This document shows, piece after piece, positions 8,241-17,455 of a stretch of 64,000 bases of DNA. The DNA lies in assembly GCF_900111455.1 (NCBI RefSeq), contig NZ_FOIE01000001.1:62001-126000 (forward strand), read 5' to 3'. The translations under genes and the position numbers were made by a program. The notes below the pieces were generated by a model. The model saw only the letters and a list, made by a program, of their open reading frames with translations, had not been told where the DNA came from and searched no databases. The DNA is from Geodermatophilus poikilotrophus (lineage in GTDB: Bacteria > Actinomycetota > Actinomycetes > Mycobacteriales > Geodermatophilaceae). The number at the start of each line of letters is the position of its first letter. Within the stretch, counting starts at the first letter, position 1.

Positions 8241-8775
8241 AGATCGTCGTCATCGATGCTGGGCTCGGCTTCGACCGGCCGACCGGGTGTTCCCTCACTC
8301 GCGGGTGATGCTGTGTGCCAGCGTGTGTGCCGCCACGGGGCGTTCACAGTCGTCCGCAGCCATGCGCGGATGACCGCATCATCCGTTTGACCTGGGTGTC
8401 CGTACGACGGCGGACGACCGCGAACCCCACACCGGGGAACTGTCAGTTGCAGGGTAGGCAGGGAGGGAGGGGAAGGGACGGGAGCGCCGCACTATCCATG
8501 GCGGACGTGCGCTCTCAAGGCGCCGGGGGCTTATCCGCGTTGGCCGCGATCCAGATAACGCGAGCCATCCAGCCATGACCTTTCGAGACATCGTCACGCT
8601 CAGCACCAGAACGGTTGGCGACGCGAGGGCCGTGTTCGTACAGGTCAGGACCGCGGTTCTTGACCACCATTGGGGGGTCTGTTCAGGGCGTTCTCACCCG
8701 TTCGTCCGCGTTCTGTACACTGATTGACCTGCGCAAACGGACTTCGGCGGACGATGCTGCACACGCTGCCTACGC

Positions 8776-8817
8776 CTGGGGTCAAGGGGTCGCAGGTTCA
8801 AATCCTGTCAGCCCGAC
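8776..8817 (+). repeat. tRNA-Pro(GGG) 3' end, copy 1 (att-like repeat)
   Basis: Contains half of an anticodon arm (ctggggtcaag), the variable loop, the T arm GCAGG-TTCAAAT-CCTGT and the acceptor strand CAGCCCG-A. Forty bases (8778-8817) are identical to 20662-20701. No 5' half of the tRNA precedes it, so it cannot be functional. It is a likely attachment-site copy of an integrative element. Confidence 0.78.
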
Positions 8818-8940
8818 CGTGGAACCGCAGGTCAGGGACCGTGCTCGAAGAAGTCCGGAACGGCCCGTGACCGCTTCCCGAGGCGGTTCGACCCCCAATC
8901 TGACCACCATCAGGTCACCCTGAGGCCGTGCACGTTCGCC

Positions 8941-9116
8941 GTGTGGGTGCACAGCGTGTTCCTCGGTAACAAGCACGGAGCCCGGGCCATGCAGGCCGCC
9001 GGGCGGGGCGGGTCGATCGTCGACGGCCTCGGCGGCAGCGTTCAGCGGGGAGCCGGCCCGCAGGCGTACTGGGCCGCCAAGGCTGCGGTGCTCAACCTCG
9101 GTCGGGATCCCGCTTG
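8941..9116 (+). pseudogene. Short-chain dehydrogenase fragment
   Basis: About 58 codons resemble the middle of an SDR: VHSVFLGNKHGARAMQAAGR, GGSIVD and the active-site stretch GPQAYWAAKAAVLNLGR, which retains YxxxK. The serine-containing VSS strand is damaged (SIVDGLGGSVQ). The N-terminal Rossmann half and the C-terminal half are both missing. It lies directly before the acyltransferase gene and begins just after the tRNA-Pro repeat. Confidence 0.65.
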
Positions 9117-9149
9117 TCGGCACCAGCCCGGCACCGGCAGGCTGCTGCC

Positions 9150-10436
9150 GTGGAGGTCTCGCTGACCGCCGAGGACCGGGCGATCCTCGCACTGGAGGAT
9201 GCCCGGCTGGTCGGGCACACGGCCACGGTGGTCCACCTGCCGGCGGGCGCGCCGGACCTGCGGCAGCTCCGCGACGCGGTCACCTGCCGGCTGCCGGACG
9301 CGCCGCGGCTGACCTGGCGGCTGAGCGGGACGTCCGACGAGCCGGTGTGGCGCCCGGACGAGGTGGACGTCGCGGCGCACGTCCGGGCCGTCGACGCGGC
9401 CGGCCCGCTCGACGGGTCCGGACTGCGCACCGAGCTGGTCCGGCTGTTCGGGCAGCGCCTCGACCGGAGCCGGCCGCTGTGGCGGATGGATGTGGTCGGC
9501 CCGGTGGCGGGCGGGGGTGCGGTCCTGGTGTGGCGGGTGCACCACGCCCTGGCCGACGGCGGAACGGTGATGCGCCTGGCCGAGGACGTGCTCTGGGACC
9601 CGGCGCCGGCCAGCGCAGGCCCGGGCGGGCGCGGCTCCCGGACCGCGGCGGCGGGCACCCCGGGCCGGGACCCGGGGCGCTCCTCCCTGGCCGGCGTGCT
9701 CACCGGTGAACTCCTCCCCGGGCTGCGGCGCTCGCCGTTCGACGCGGAGGTGGGGCGCGAGCGCGAGGTCGCCCTCGCCGTAACCCCGGTGTCGGCTCTG
9801 CGCGAGGCCGCCGGCAGGCTGGCCGGCGCGACGGTGAACGACGCCGTGCTCGCGGTGGTGGCAGGTGCGCTGCGCCGGTGGCTGGAGCACCGGCACGGGC
9901 CGCTCCACGAGCTGAGGGTCAAGGTGCCGGTGACCCTGCACCACGACGGCGATCAGGCCGGCAACCGCGACTCGTACTTCCGGGTGGACCTGCCGGTAGA
10001 CGAGCCGGATCCCGTGGCCCGGCTGGCCGCCGTCCGCCGGGAGACGGCGCAGCGGAAGGCCCGCCACGACGCCCAGGAACTGGACGAGCTCGCGGACCGG
10101 ATGGCCCGGTTCTCGCCGCGCCTGGCGAACTGGTCGCAGCGGTTGCAGCGCTGCGGGCGGTCGTTCGCGCTCAACGTGTCCAACGTGCGCGGCCCCGACC
10201 GGGCGGTCACCGTGCTCGACGCGCCGGTCGCCGCCGTCCAGCCGCTCGTCGAGGTCGCGCAGCACCACGCGCTACGCGTAGCGGTGCTGTCGGTCGCCGA
10301 CCGGCTGGGCTTCGGGCTGGTCGCCGACCCGTCGGTGGTCGGGGACCTCGACCTGCTCGCCGAGGCGGTGGAGCGCGGGGCAGCCGAGCTCTTGTGCGCC
10401 GAACGGGAGGGTGGCGCGGGCGGACCTTCCGGGTGA
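9150..10436 (+). CDS. WS/DGAT-type acyltransferase
   Basis: A ~428-aa protein of the wax ester synthase/diacylglycerol acyltransferase family, which transfers acyl groups from acyl-CoA to alcohols or diacylglycerol. The catalytic HHxxxDG motif is present as HHALADGG, with the usual N-terminal LEDAR region. Two further conserved blocks follow: ATVNDAVLAVVAGALRRWL and the C-terminal NVSNVRGP. It is slightly shorter than typical members. The start is uncertain: GTG 9150 is taken because it begins the conserved region, while TTG 9114 is in frame and lies in the SDR remnant. No good Shine-Dalgarno is visible for either. It heads a + strand run of lipid/aromatic-oxidation genes. Confidence 0.75.
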   Translation: MEVSLTAEDRAILALEDARLVGHTATVVHLPAGAPDLRQLRDAVTCRLPDAPRLTWRLSGTSDEPVWRPDEVDVAAHVRAVDAAGPLDGSGLRTELVRLFGQRLDRSRPLWRMDVVGPVAGGGAVLVWRVHHALADGGTVMRLAEDVLWDPAPASAGPGGRGSRTAAAGTPGRDPGRSSLAGVLTGELLPGLRRSPFDAEVGREREVALAVTPVSALREAAGRLAGATVNDAVLAVVAGALRRWLEHRHGPLHELRVKVPVTLHHDGDQAGNRDSYFRVDLPVDEPDPVARLAAVRRETAQRKARHDAQELDELADRMARFSPRLANWSQRLQRCGRSFALNVSNVRGPDRAVTVLDAPVAAVQPLVEVAQHHALRVAVLSVADRLGFGLVADPSVVGDLDLLAEAVERGAAELLCAEREGGAGGPSG

Positions 10437-10562
10437 GCCCGGACGGGGCCTGCGGCTCGTCCACCCCGGCTGCCGGGGCGATTGCAGCCCGTTGGGCCGG
10501 GAGCCTCGACCGTCTCTCGCACCGGGCCCGCCGCGGGCCCCGACCTCGACAGGAGGACGATC

Positions 10563-12188
10563 ACGTCCACCAACTCCGCCTCTCTCGACGGCGTCTTCTC
10601 CGACCGGAGCCACCTGCCGGGCACGGCCGGTTATGACGCAGCGCGCGACGGGTTCGACCTGTCCGCGATCCCCGCCCCCGACGTGGCGGTCTCGGCGACC
10701 GACGAGGCCGACGTGGCCGCCGCGGTGCGGTTCGCGGCCGGCCGCGGGCTGCCCGTCGCCGTCCGGGCGACCGGCCACGGCCCCGTCCCCGGCGTCGATC
10801 AGGGGCTGCTGATCGACACCCGGGCACTGTCGACGGTGACGGTCGACCCGGAACGCCGCACCGCCACCGTCGGCGCGGGTGTTCCGTGGGCCCGTGTGCT
10901 GGAGAAGTGCGCACCCCTCGGGCTGGTCCCGCTGTGCGGGTCCTCGCCGGACGTCGGCGTCGCGGCGTACACGCTCGGCGGGGGCCTGGGTCCGCTGGGT
11001 CGGCGGCACGGCTGGGCGGCCGACCACGCCCGGCGGGTGCGGCTGGTCACCGCCGACGGTGAGGCGCGGGAGATCACCGCGGACACCGAACCGGAGCTGT
11101 TCTGGGCGGTCCGGGGCGGCGGCGGCAACTTCGGGGTCGCGACCGAGCTCGAGTTCGACCTCATGCCCGCCGACGCCCTCTACGGCGGCGGGCTCTACCT
11201 GCCGGGGGAGTCGGCGTCGGAACTGCTCGCCGCCTTCGGCCGGTGCACGGCCACCGCGCCGGACGAGCTGAGCCTCTCGGTCGCCTTCCTGACCTTCCCC
11301 GACGTCGATGCGGTCCCCGCGCCGGTGCGCGGCCGGTTCGTGGCCCACCTGCGGGTGACCCACCTCGGGCCCGCCGAGGGGGCGGAGCGGCTGATCGCGC
11401 CGTTGCGCGCGGTCGCGGTACCGCTGCTGGACACGGTGCGCCCGCTCTCGATCGACCAACTCGGCACGGTCCACGGTGATCCCACCCGGCCGCAGCCGGT
11501 CAGCTGTGGTGGGGCGGTCCTGCCGCGCTGGGACGAGGGGGTGATCGACGTCCTGCTCGCCGAGATCGGCGCGACCACGCCGCACATGCTGGAGCTGCGG
11601 CACTTGGGCGGCGCGCTCGCCCGTCCGCTGGCAATGCCGGACGCGGTCGGCCACCGCGACGCGGGGTTCAACCTCTTCACCTCCGCCTACCCCGGCGCTG
11701 GCTTCAGCGGGGCCATGGCGATGCAGAACGAGCTGTACCGTCGGCTGCTGCCCTGGAGCGGCGGACGGGCGGTCTACAACTTCACAGCGCGCCCCGACGG
11801 CCGACCCGCCGACGCCCGCGGCGCCTTTGAAGCTCCCGTCCTCAGCAGGCTCCAGGCCGTCAAGGCGGCATGGGACCCGCAGGACCTGTTTCGCTTCACG
11901 GTCACGATCCCGCCGGCCGGGACCACCAACCGGGCCGACAGTGACTCACCGCGGACCGGCACCGCACCCTCCCGGGCTCCGCATGAGGCAGGCCATGGCC
12001 CCTCGTCCGTGCCAGTGGGCGGGGGAACCCAGTACGTCGGCGCTGTCCCTGCACACCCACGACGCCACGCTGGACCACATCCACGGGGCCCGCGCCGGCA
12101 CGTACGCCGAGCCGCTGGCCGAGAACCTCGACCGCGGGCAGGGGGTCGCCCTGCGGCGGGCCACGACGCCGACCCCAACGTCCGATGA
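10563..12188 (+). CDS. BBE-like FAD-linked oxidoreductase
   Basis: About 541 aa. It has the PCMH-type FAD-binding domain (VAVRATGHGPVPGVDQGLLIDTR, then CGSSPDVGVAAYTLGGGLGPLGRRHG) and the C-terminal berberine-bridge motif WDPQDLFRF. In the family this means oxidation of a small molecule using covalently held flavin. The usual 6-S-cysteinyl motif is replaced by CGSSPDVGV. A strong AGGAGG (10551-10556) sits 6 nt before an in-frame ACG at 10563 and no ATG/GTG is nearby, so the start seems to be ACG or a mutated ATG. After DPQDLFRFTVTIPP about 75 residues are low-complexity Arg/Pro-rich and look like read-through of a former stop. Confidence 0.7.
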   Translation, partial: TSTNSASLDGVFSDRSHLPGTAGYDAARDGFDLSAIPAPDVAVSATDEADVAAAVRFAAGRGLPVAVRATGHGPVPGVDQGLLIDTRALSTVTVDPERRTATVGAGVPWARVLEKCAPLGLVPLCGSSPDVGVAAYTLGGGLGPLGRRHGWAADHARRVRLVTADGEAREITADTEPELFWAVRGGGGNFGVATELEFDLMPADALYGGGLYLPGESASELLAAFGRCTATAPDELSLSVAFLTFPDVDAVPAPVRGRFVAHLRVTHLGPAEGAERLIAPLRAVAVPLLDTVRPLSIDQLGTVHGDPTRPQPVSCGGAVLPRWDEGVIDVLLAEIGATTPHMLELRHLGGALARPLAMPDAVGHRDAGFNLFTSAYPGAGFSGAMAMQNELYRRLLPWSGGRAVYNFTARPDGRPADARGAFEAPVLSRLQAVKAAWDPQDLFRFTVTIPPAGTTNRADSDSPRTGTAPSRAPHEAGHGPSSVPVGGGTQYVGAVPAHPRRHAGPHPRGPRRHVRRAAGREPRPRAGGRPAAGHDADPNVR

Positions 12189-12242
12189 ACGCACACCAGG
12201 TGGCACGGGACGGCCTAACGCACCGCGACAGGAGAGACGACC

Positions 12243-13847
12243 ATGACCACGACGGATGAGGTGCTGGTGGTGGGGGCCGGCCCGGTGGGGCTCACGGCCG
12301 CCTGCCAGTTGGCCCGCCATGGCGTGCCCGTACGCGTCATCGACACCCTTGAGCAGCCGACCACCGAGTCGCGCGCGGTGGGCGTGCACGCCCGCAGCAT
12401 GGAGATGCTCGCCGCCCTGGGGGTCCTGCCCCGGCTGCAGGCACGGGGCCGGCGCATCGGCGCGCTGGCCATGCTCGACGGCCGCACCGGTGCCACCCGG
12501 GCCCGCCTCGACGTCACCGGCGTACCGAGCCGCCACCCCTACGTCCTCGACGTCGCCCAGCCCGACACCGAGGCCGTCCTGGCCGAACGGGCCGGCGAGC
12601 TCGGCATCGTCGTCGAACGCGGCGTCACGCTCACCGCGCTCGCCCAGGACGCCGACGGCGTCGACGTCACCCTCCGCTCCCGCGCCGGGGAGGAGACCGC
12701 GCGCGTCGGCTGGGTCGTCGGCGCCGACGGCGGCCACAGCACCACCCGCGCCCTCGCCGGCACGAAGCTGGAGGGCGGGTTCCACGGCCAGCACTTCGCC
12801 ATGGCCGACGTCGACGTCGACACGACGTGGTCGCCGGACACCATCCGCATGTTCACCCACCCCGATGGCATGGGGATCCTGTTCCCGCTGGCCGGGAGCC
12901 GCGCCCGGATCATGTTCCTCGTCGACGACCCCGGTGCCGGTGCGCCCGACCCCACCCTGGAGCAGATCCAGGCCCTCGCCGACGCGCGCATGGGCGGCGG
13001 CGTGACGGTGCGCAACCCGCGCTGGCTCGCGTACTTCGAGGTCCACCACGCCCAGGTCCCGCAGTACCGTCTCGGGCGCGTCCTGCTCGCGGGCGACGCC
13101 GCCCACATCCACAGCCCGGCCGGCGCCCAGGGCATGAACACCGGCATCCAGGACGCCGCCAACCTCGCCTGGAAGCTCGCCCTCGTGGCCTACCGCCGGG
13201 CGGCCCCGGAGCTGCTGGACACCTATCAGGACGAACGCCACCCCGTCGGAGCCATGGTCGTCCGGGACACGACGACGCTGACCGACGTTGGCACCGCCAC
13301 TGGTCCCGAGGCTGCGATCCGCAATTGCGTCCTGTTCCTCGTCGGCCACCTCCCACGGCTCGCCGACACCGGCGCCGCGACGATGGCCGAGACGACGATC
13401 CGCTACCGCGATAGCGTCCTCTCGGTGCAGCACGGCGCCCACCACCGCGGCGCGAGCCGGACGGGAGACCATGCACCCGACCCCGACGGCCTGCTCCGCC
13501 CCGACGGCACCCCGGTGACCGTGGAGGACCTGCTGACCCGACCCGGCATGCTGCTGCTGGTCCGGAGCGACGACTCCGACACGCTCGACGAGCTGCGCGA
13601 CACCCTCGGCGACCTCGGCACGGTGATCCGAGTCGTGTACGGCGACGACGGGGCGACCGAGGACTGCGTGGTCGACCCGGACGACGTGATCGGTCGGGCG
13701 TACGGCCTGGGCGCAGCGGGATCCGCGGGGTTCGCCCTGATCCGCCCGGACGGGTACCTCGGCCTCGTGGCGGACTCGGCCGACGCCGGCGTGCTGCGCA
13801 CCTATCTGGCCGACGCGCTGCGCATCACGCAGCTGTCGACGATCTGA
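12243..13847 (+). CDS. FAD-dependent aromatic-hydroxylase-type monooxygenase
   Basis: A 534-aa class A flavoprotein monooxygenase of the PheA/TfdB (PCP hydroxylase) type, which hydroxylates aromatic or polyketide substrates with NAD(P)H and O2. Visible motifs are the GxGxxG Rossmann motif VVGAGPVGL (about 9-17), the DG motif VVGADGGHSTTR (~159-170) and the GD motif GDAAHIHSPAGAQGMNTGIQ. The C-terminal thioredoxin-like extension is complete to LITQL-type ending (ALRITQLSTI). The ATG at 12243 is preceded by GACAGGAGAGACGACC. A strong hairpin follows the stop. It lies in a run with the FAD oxidase and hydrolase, suggesting one catabolic or tailoring pathway. Confidence 0.88.
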   Translation: MTTTDEVLVVGAGPVGLTAACQLARHGVPVRVIDTLEQPTTESRAVGVHARSMEMLAALGVLPRLQARGRRIGALAMLDGRTGATRARLDVTGVPSRHPYVLDVAQPDTEAVLAERAGELGIVVERGVTLTALAQDADGVDVTLRSRAGEETARVGWVVGADGGHSTTRALAGTKLEGGFHGQHFAMADVDVDTTWSPDTIRMFTHPDGMGILFPLAGSRARIMFLVDDPGAGAPDPTLEQIQALADARMGGGVTVRNPRWLAYFEVHHAQVPQYRLGRVLLAGDAAHIHSPAGAQGMNTGIQDAANLAWKLALVAYRRAAPELLDTYQDERHPVGAMVVRDTTTLTDVGTATGPEAAIRNCVLFLVGHLPRLADTGAATMAETTIRYRDSVLSVQHGAHHRGASRTGDHAPDPDGLLRPDGTPVTVEDLLTRPGMLLLVRSDDSDTLDELRDTLGDLGTVIRVVYGDDGATEDCVVDPDDVIGRAYGLGAAGSAGFALIRPDGYLGLVADSADAGVLRTYLADALRITQLSTI

Positions 13848-13850
13848 CCA

Positions 13851-13880
13851 GCCCAGCCGGCCGTCGCGGGCCGGCTGGGC
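13851..13880 (+). terminator. Hairpin terminator after the monooxygenase
   Basis: A perfect 12-bp stem (gcccagccggcc / ggccggctgggc) with a 6-nt loop starts 4 nt after the stop codon. No T-run follows, as is common in high-GC actinobacteria. Confidence 0.65.
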
Positions 13881-14363
13881 GCCTGCGCCTGTCGATCGGT
13901 GTGACGACCGCCGACCGCTCACGGTGGCCGGACCCACCCCGGGAGTTGATCGTCCTGGAACCGGACGCGGCGGAGGGCAGCCGGCCGCCGGCGCGGCCGT
14001 GAGGGCGGCCCGGGCGGTGGTCGCGGCTGCGGGCGGGGGTGGGTCGCAGGCGCCCGGCACCGTCAGCCGCGGGGCTGGGGACGAAGGGCCCGGACCACCG
14101 ACGGAGGAGTGGCAACGGTCGCGTTCGCCGCCACGGTCGTGACCCCGTGGGGACCGGCGCCGCGTCGTCGAGCCCCGGCACACGGTCGTCGGTGCGTAAG
14201 CCGCCGATCCGCACCGCGCGTGTAACCGGCGGGGCGGTCGCCGCGCGAGCGGTGGCCTGGGGCGAGGGGTACCTGGGCGGGTGCCGTCTGTCAGATGGCG
14301 GATGTCCGCGAGACCCCCGGCTGCGAGGCTCGGCTCCCGAGCAGCTCGAGCCGAGGAGGACGC
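13881..14363. other. Gene-free stretch
   Basis: About 480 bp with no reading frame showing conserved protein features on either strand. A GAGGAGG ribosome-binding site at its right end belongs to the hydrolase starting at 14364. Confidence 0.5.
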
Positions 14364-15620
14364 ATGACCGCGCAGCAGACGGTCCCGACCACCGCGACCG
14401 GTTCCCACGTGCTGGAGGAGGGATTCTTCGCCAGCCAGAGCTTCGACTACGGGATACGCATCACACTCGGCGCCACTGCCTACGGGGTGGGTGACGTCGG
14501 AACGGTGCTGGCGACCGCGGCGCGGATCACCGACGGCGACTGGGCGAGCTGGTTCTCGGCGTGGACGGATCGGGCCGACCAGCTCGCGGCACTCGCTGTG
14601 CAGCACCGCCAGGCGGGCGACCTCCGGGGAGCGAGCTGGGCCTTTCTCGCGGCGGCCGACGCCTGGTCCCGCTCGCTCGATGCCGTCGACGGCCTGCCGG
14701 CCGAGCAGGCCGAGGCCGTTCTGCTGCCGACGTTCCGCAAGGGACGCGACTGCTGGGAGGCGTGGATCGACTGCGCGGGCTCCCGGTACGTGCGGGTCGA
14801 CGTCCCGTACGAGGACACCACCCTGCCCGGGTACCTGCTACGGCCCGACGCCTCCGGTAGGGCGCGGCCGACCCTGGTGATCACCAACGGCAGCGACGGC
14901 CCGATCACCGACATGTGGTGGGCCGGCGCGGCGGAGGCCCTGGACCGCGGCTGGAACGCGTTCGTCTACGACGGCCCGGGGCAGCAGTCGATGCTCTTCG
15001 AGCGGGGGACGACCTTCCGTCCGGACTGGGAGGCGGTGCTGACCCCGGTGGTGGACGCCCTCGTCGGGCGCCCAGACGTCGACGCCGCCGCCCTCACAGC
15101 CTCCGGGATCAGCCAGGCCGGGTACTGGGTGCCGCGTGCGTTGGCGTTCGAGCACAGGTTCGTCGCGGCGGTCGCCGATCCAGGGGTCGTCGACGTGTCG
15201 ACGTCCTGGGTGGAGTACCTGCCGGCCGAGATGCTCCAGCTGCTCGACGCCGGCCGCAAGGACGACTTCGACCGGTACATGGCCCAGGCGGGCGGGGATC
15301 CGGAGACGGGGCGCACCTTCGCCTACCGGGCCCGTCCCTACGGGGCGAGCAGCCCGTTCGACCTGTTCACCGAGGTCCGCCGCTACCAGCTGCGGGACGT
15401 GGCGGAGCGGATCCGGACCCCGCTGCTGATCACCGAACCCGAGGACGAGCAGTTCTGGCCCGGGCAGTCCGAGCAACTGGCCCGGCTGCTCACCGCACCG
15501 CACGAGGTGGCCCGCTTCGGCGTGGTGGACGGCGCCAACTGGCACTGCCAGCCGCTGGGGCGGCGGCTGACCGCGCTGCGCGCGTTCGAGTGGCTGGAGG
15601 CCCACCTGCCGAGCCGCTGA
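14364..15620 (+). CDS. Alpha/beta hydrolase, FrsA/DUF1100-like
   Basis: A 418-aa protein with an N-terminal helical region followed by an alpha/beta hydrolase domain. Features are the oxyanion region LVITNGSDGPITDMWW, the strand NAFVYDGPGQQ, the nucleophile elbow G-I-S-Q-A-G, the acid region LLITEPEDEQFWPGQS and a terminal His in ANWHCQPLG. This arrangement resembles 2,6-dihydroxypseudooxynicotine hydrolase and FrsA-like proteins, including C-C bond hydrolases of aromatic catabolism. The ATG 14364 has a GAGGAGG 6 nt upstream. It follows the FAD monooxygenase, so it may act on a ring-cleavage or oxidised product (inference). Confidence 0.82.
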   Translation: MTAQQTVPTTATGSHVLEEGFFASQSFDYGIRITLGATAYGVGDVGTVLATAARITDGDWASWFSAWTDRADQLAALAVQHRQAGDLRGASWAFLAAADAWSRSLDAVDGLPAEQAEAVLLPTFRKGRDCWEAWIDCAGSRYVRVDVPYEDTTLPGYLLRPDASGRARPTLVITNGSDGPITDMWWAGAAEALDRGWNAFVYDGPGQQSMLFERGTTFRPDWEAVLTPVVDALVGRPDVDAAALTASGISQAGYWVPRALAFEHRFVAAVADPGVVDVSTSWVEYLPAEMLQLLDAGRKDDFDRYMAQAGGDPETGRTFAYRARPYGASSPFDLFTEVRRYQLRDVAERIRTPLLITEPEDEQFWPGQSEQLARLLTAPHEVARFGVVDGANWHCQPLGRRLTALRAFEWLEAHLPSR

Positions 15621-15678
15621 CGTCCAGGCCGCGATCCGTGCTTCCCGGCCTGTACCGAACCCGGGTTCCTACAGTGCC

Positions 15679-16335
15679 GTGGGTGTCCTGCTGGACCGGC
15701 TGGCCGCCGATGCCCTCGTCGCCGGCGACGTGGTGCGCCGCGCGAGTGGGGACGACCGCGGCCTGCGGCACGGCCTCGCGATCGCCGCGCAGCTGCTGGC
15801 GCCCCGCCGGACGGCACCCACCCGGTTGACTTCGCTCGCACAGGTGGACGCCTGGTGCCAGGCCGGGCCGGTCCTGTCGTGCGTCGACGACGCCCACCGG
15901 CTGGACAACGCGTCGATCGGCCTGCCCCGCCGCCTGGCGTGGGCCAGCCGCTCTACTCCCTCCGCGGTTTCGGGACCCTGCCACGTCCTCCCACCCGTGG
16001 ACCCGCTGGACGTCGGGGAGCTCGTGCGCGAGCGGCTGGGCGCATGGCGCTCTGCGGACCCTCTCCGCCGTTCTCGACCGAGCCGCGGCGACCCGCTCTT
16101 CGTCCTCCTGCTGTGGGGGACCCGTAGACCCGGGGCCTGCCCGTCCGGTCGGGTCGCGACCGGATCGCCGTGTCGAGCGACGCGGGTACCGTCCCAGCAT
16201 CTGTACGCCTCGCCGCGGACGGTCCAGAGCCACGTCCCGCACATCCTCGCCAAAGCTCGACCTTCGCTCCCGGATGGGGATCGCCGCGCAGTGCGCCGAT
16301 GTCGCTCCCGCCTGGACCGAACATCGGCACGATGG
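15679..16335 (+). pseudogene. Decayed LAL-type LuxR regulator
   Basis: Pieces of a large ATP-binding LuxR regulator lie in order in one frame: a Walker-B-like VLSCVDDAHRLD, then VDPLDVGELVRERLGA and GDPLFVLLL. After a large internal deletion comes a C-terminal HTH remnant, LYASPRTVQSHVPHILAKARP. The P-loop and most of the 900-residue body are missing, and the HTH ends in unrelated sequence. An intact homologue lies nearby at 17456-20161. This copy cannot be functional as it stands. Confidence 0.65.
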
Positions 16336-16374
16336 CGGATGTCTGCTCGGTGGCGGCTTCCTAGCGTCGCTGCC

Positions 16375-17010
16375 ATGAAGCCACTGTCCTTCGTCCTCGA
16401 CTTCCTCCCGTGGATCGTCTTCACGGTCGTGGCGCGTCGTTCGGCCGCGGACGCCGTAGCGTGGAGCGCGCTGCTCGCGGTCGTCCTCACAGCCGTCCTG
16501 TTGATCAGGGCCAGGCAGCGGGGCGACCCCACGACGCTGAACGCCGTGTCCCTCGGCATCTTCGGGGTGATCGCCGTCCTCGGGTTCGTCGGCGGCCCTC
16601 CGGTCGACGACTGGCTCTACACCTGGGGTCGGCCCCTCGTGGGCGTGGTCCTCGGCGTGTACGTCCTGGCCACAGCCTCGGCGCGCCCCTTCACCGAGCA
16701 GTACGCCCGGCAGTCGACCCCGCGTCAGTACTGGGGATCACCGACGTTCCACTCCATCAACCGGGTCATCAGCGCGGCCTGGGGACTCGGCCTGGTCGTC
16801 ATAGGGGGGTGCTCTCTGCTCCTCACGGCCCTCGACCAGCAGCACACCACCTTCTCCTCGGTCCACCTCGTGGAGCTGCTCCTCAACTGGGTGATCCCGA
16901 TCGCGGTCATCTGGGGACTGGTGAAGTTCACGGCTGCCTACCCCGACCACGTCACCGGAAGGGAGCAGACGGTCCCGACGCCGGCGCAGGACCACGACCG
17001 CAGGACGTGA
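16375..17010 (+). CDS. Multi-pass membrane protein of unknown function
   Basis: A 211-aa protein with about six transmembrane segments (residues 5-21, 27-46, 57-73, 81-104, 133-160 and 168-192) and a charged C-terminal tail. It resembles intracellular septation/DUF-type small membrane proteins in layout only, and I do not recognise the family. The ATG at 16375 begins the first hydrophobic segment. No clear Shine-Dalgarno is visible. It lies between the decayed and the intact LuxR regulator genes and is convergent with the latter. Confidence 0.7.
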   Translation: MKPLSFVLDFLPWIVFTVVARRSAADAVAWSALLAVVLTAVLLIRARQRGDPTTLNAVSLGIFGVIAVLGFVGGPPVDDWLYTWGRPLVGVVLGVYVLATASARPFTEQYARQSTPRQYWGSPTFHSINRVISAAWGLGLVVIGGCSLLLTALDQQHTTFSSVHLVELLLNWVIPIAVIWGLVKFTAAYPDHVTGREQTVPTPAQDHDRRT

Positions 17011-17455
17011 CCCGTGTCGGGGGACCCGGCGTACCAGGACGGGGGTGATGTCGGCTGCCGGCTCACACGACCTGTCGGCCGCAGGACGGGCCTGACCGCG
17101 AGTTCGTCGGGCGTCGGCGCTGGGGCGACCGCAATGCGGGCAGCACCTCCGTGGCGACCAGGCGGTCCGAGCGCTCCCGCACGGCGGGGTCGATGTCGCG
17201 GGACCGATGGGGTCGACGGCGGCTCCCGGCCGGGGGGATGTCACCGGGAGCCGGTGACCCCCGGCGCCGGTGTCCCCGGTCGGTCAGCCCCATCGGGATG
17301 GGCACAGGGAGGCCGCGGTGGGGACCATCGACGGGGGTCTGCCTGCCCAGGCGGTCCGGCGTGCGGCGGCGCGACCGGCCGGACCGGGCACGCGGTCCCC
17401 GGGGGAGCAGGGTCGGTCAAGGCCCATGTCCGCGCCGTCGCCCGTCCGCTTGGGG
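17011..17455. other. Gene-free stretch between convergent genes
   Basis: About 445 bp between the membrane protein and the LuxR gene. No frame on either strand shows conserved features. No strong simple terminator stands out. Confidence 0.45.

Larger units (their letters stand above)
7907..8940. other. Gene-free remnant region between operon and island
   Basis: About 1 kb without a convincing gene. It contains a 3' fragment of tRNA-Gly on the minus strand (8192-8240), a 3' fragment of tRNA-Pro on the plus strand (8776-8817) and a degenerate hairpin after it (about 8829-8866). Base composition is less codon-structured than the surrounding genes. It reads as scar tissue from repeated tRNA-targeted integrations. 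Confidence 0.6.

Noticed and set aside
8191-8373. Short + strand ORF beginning MERVTGIEPA
   Set aside because: This peptide is the well-known artefact of reading the 3' end of a tRNA gene antisense; the sequence is a tRNA-Gly fragment.
11946-14606. 886-codon open frame on the minus strand opposite the FAD monooxygenase
   Set aside because: It is antisense to a gene with clear FAD motifs, and its translation is Arg/His/Gly-rich without conserved features. Long antisense frames are expected where nearly every codon ends in G or C.
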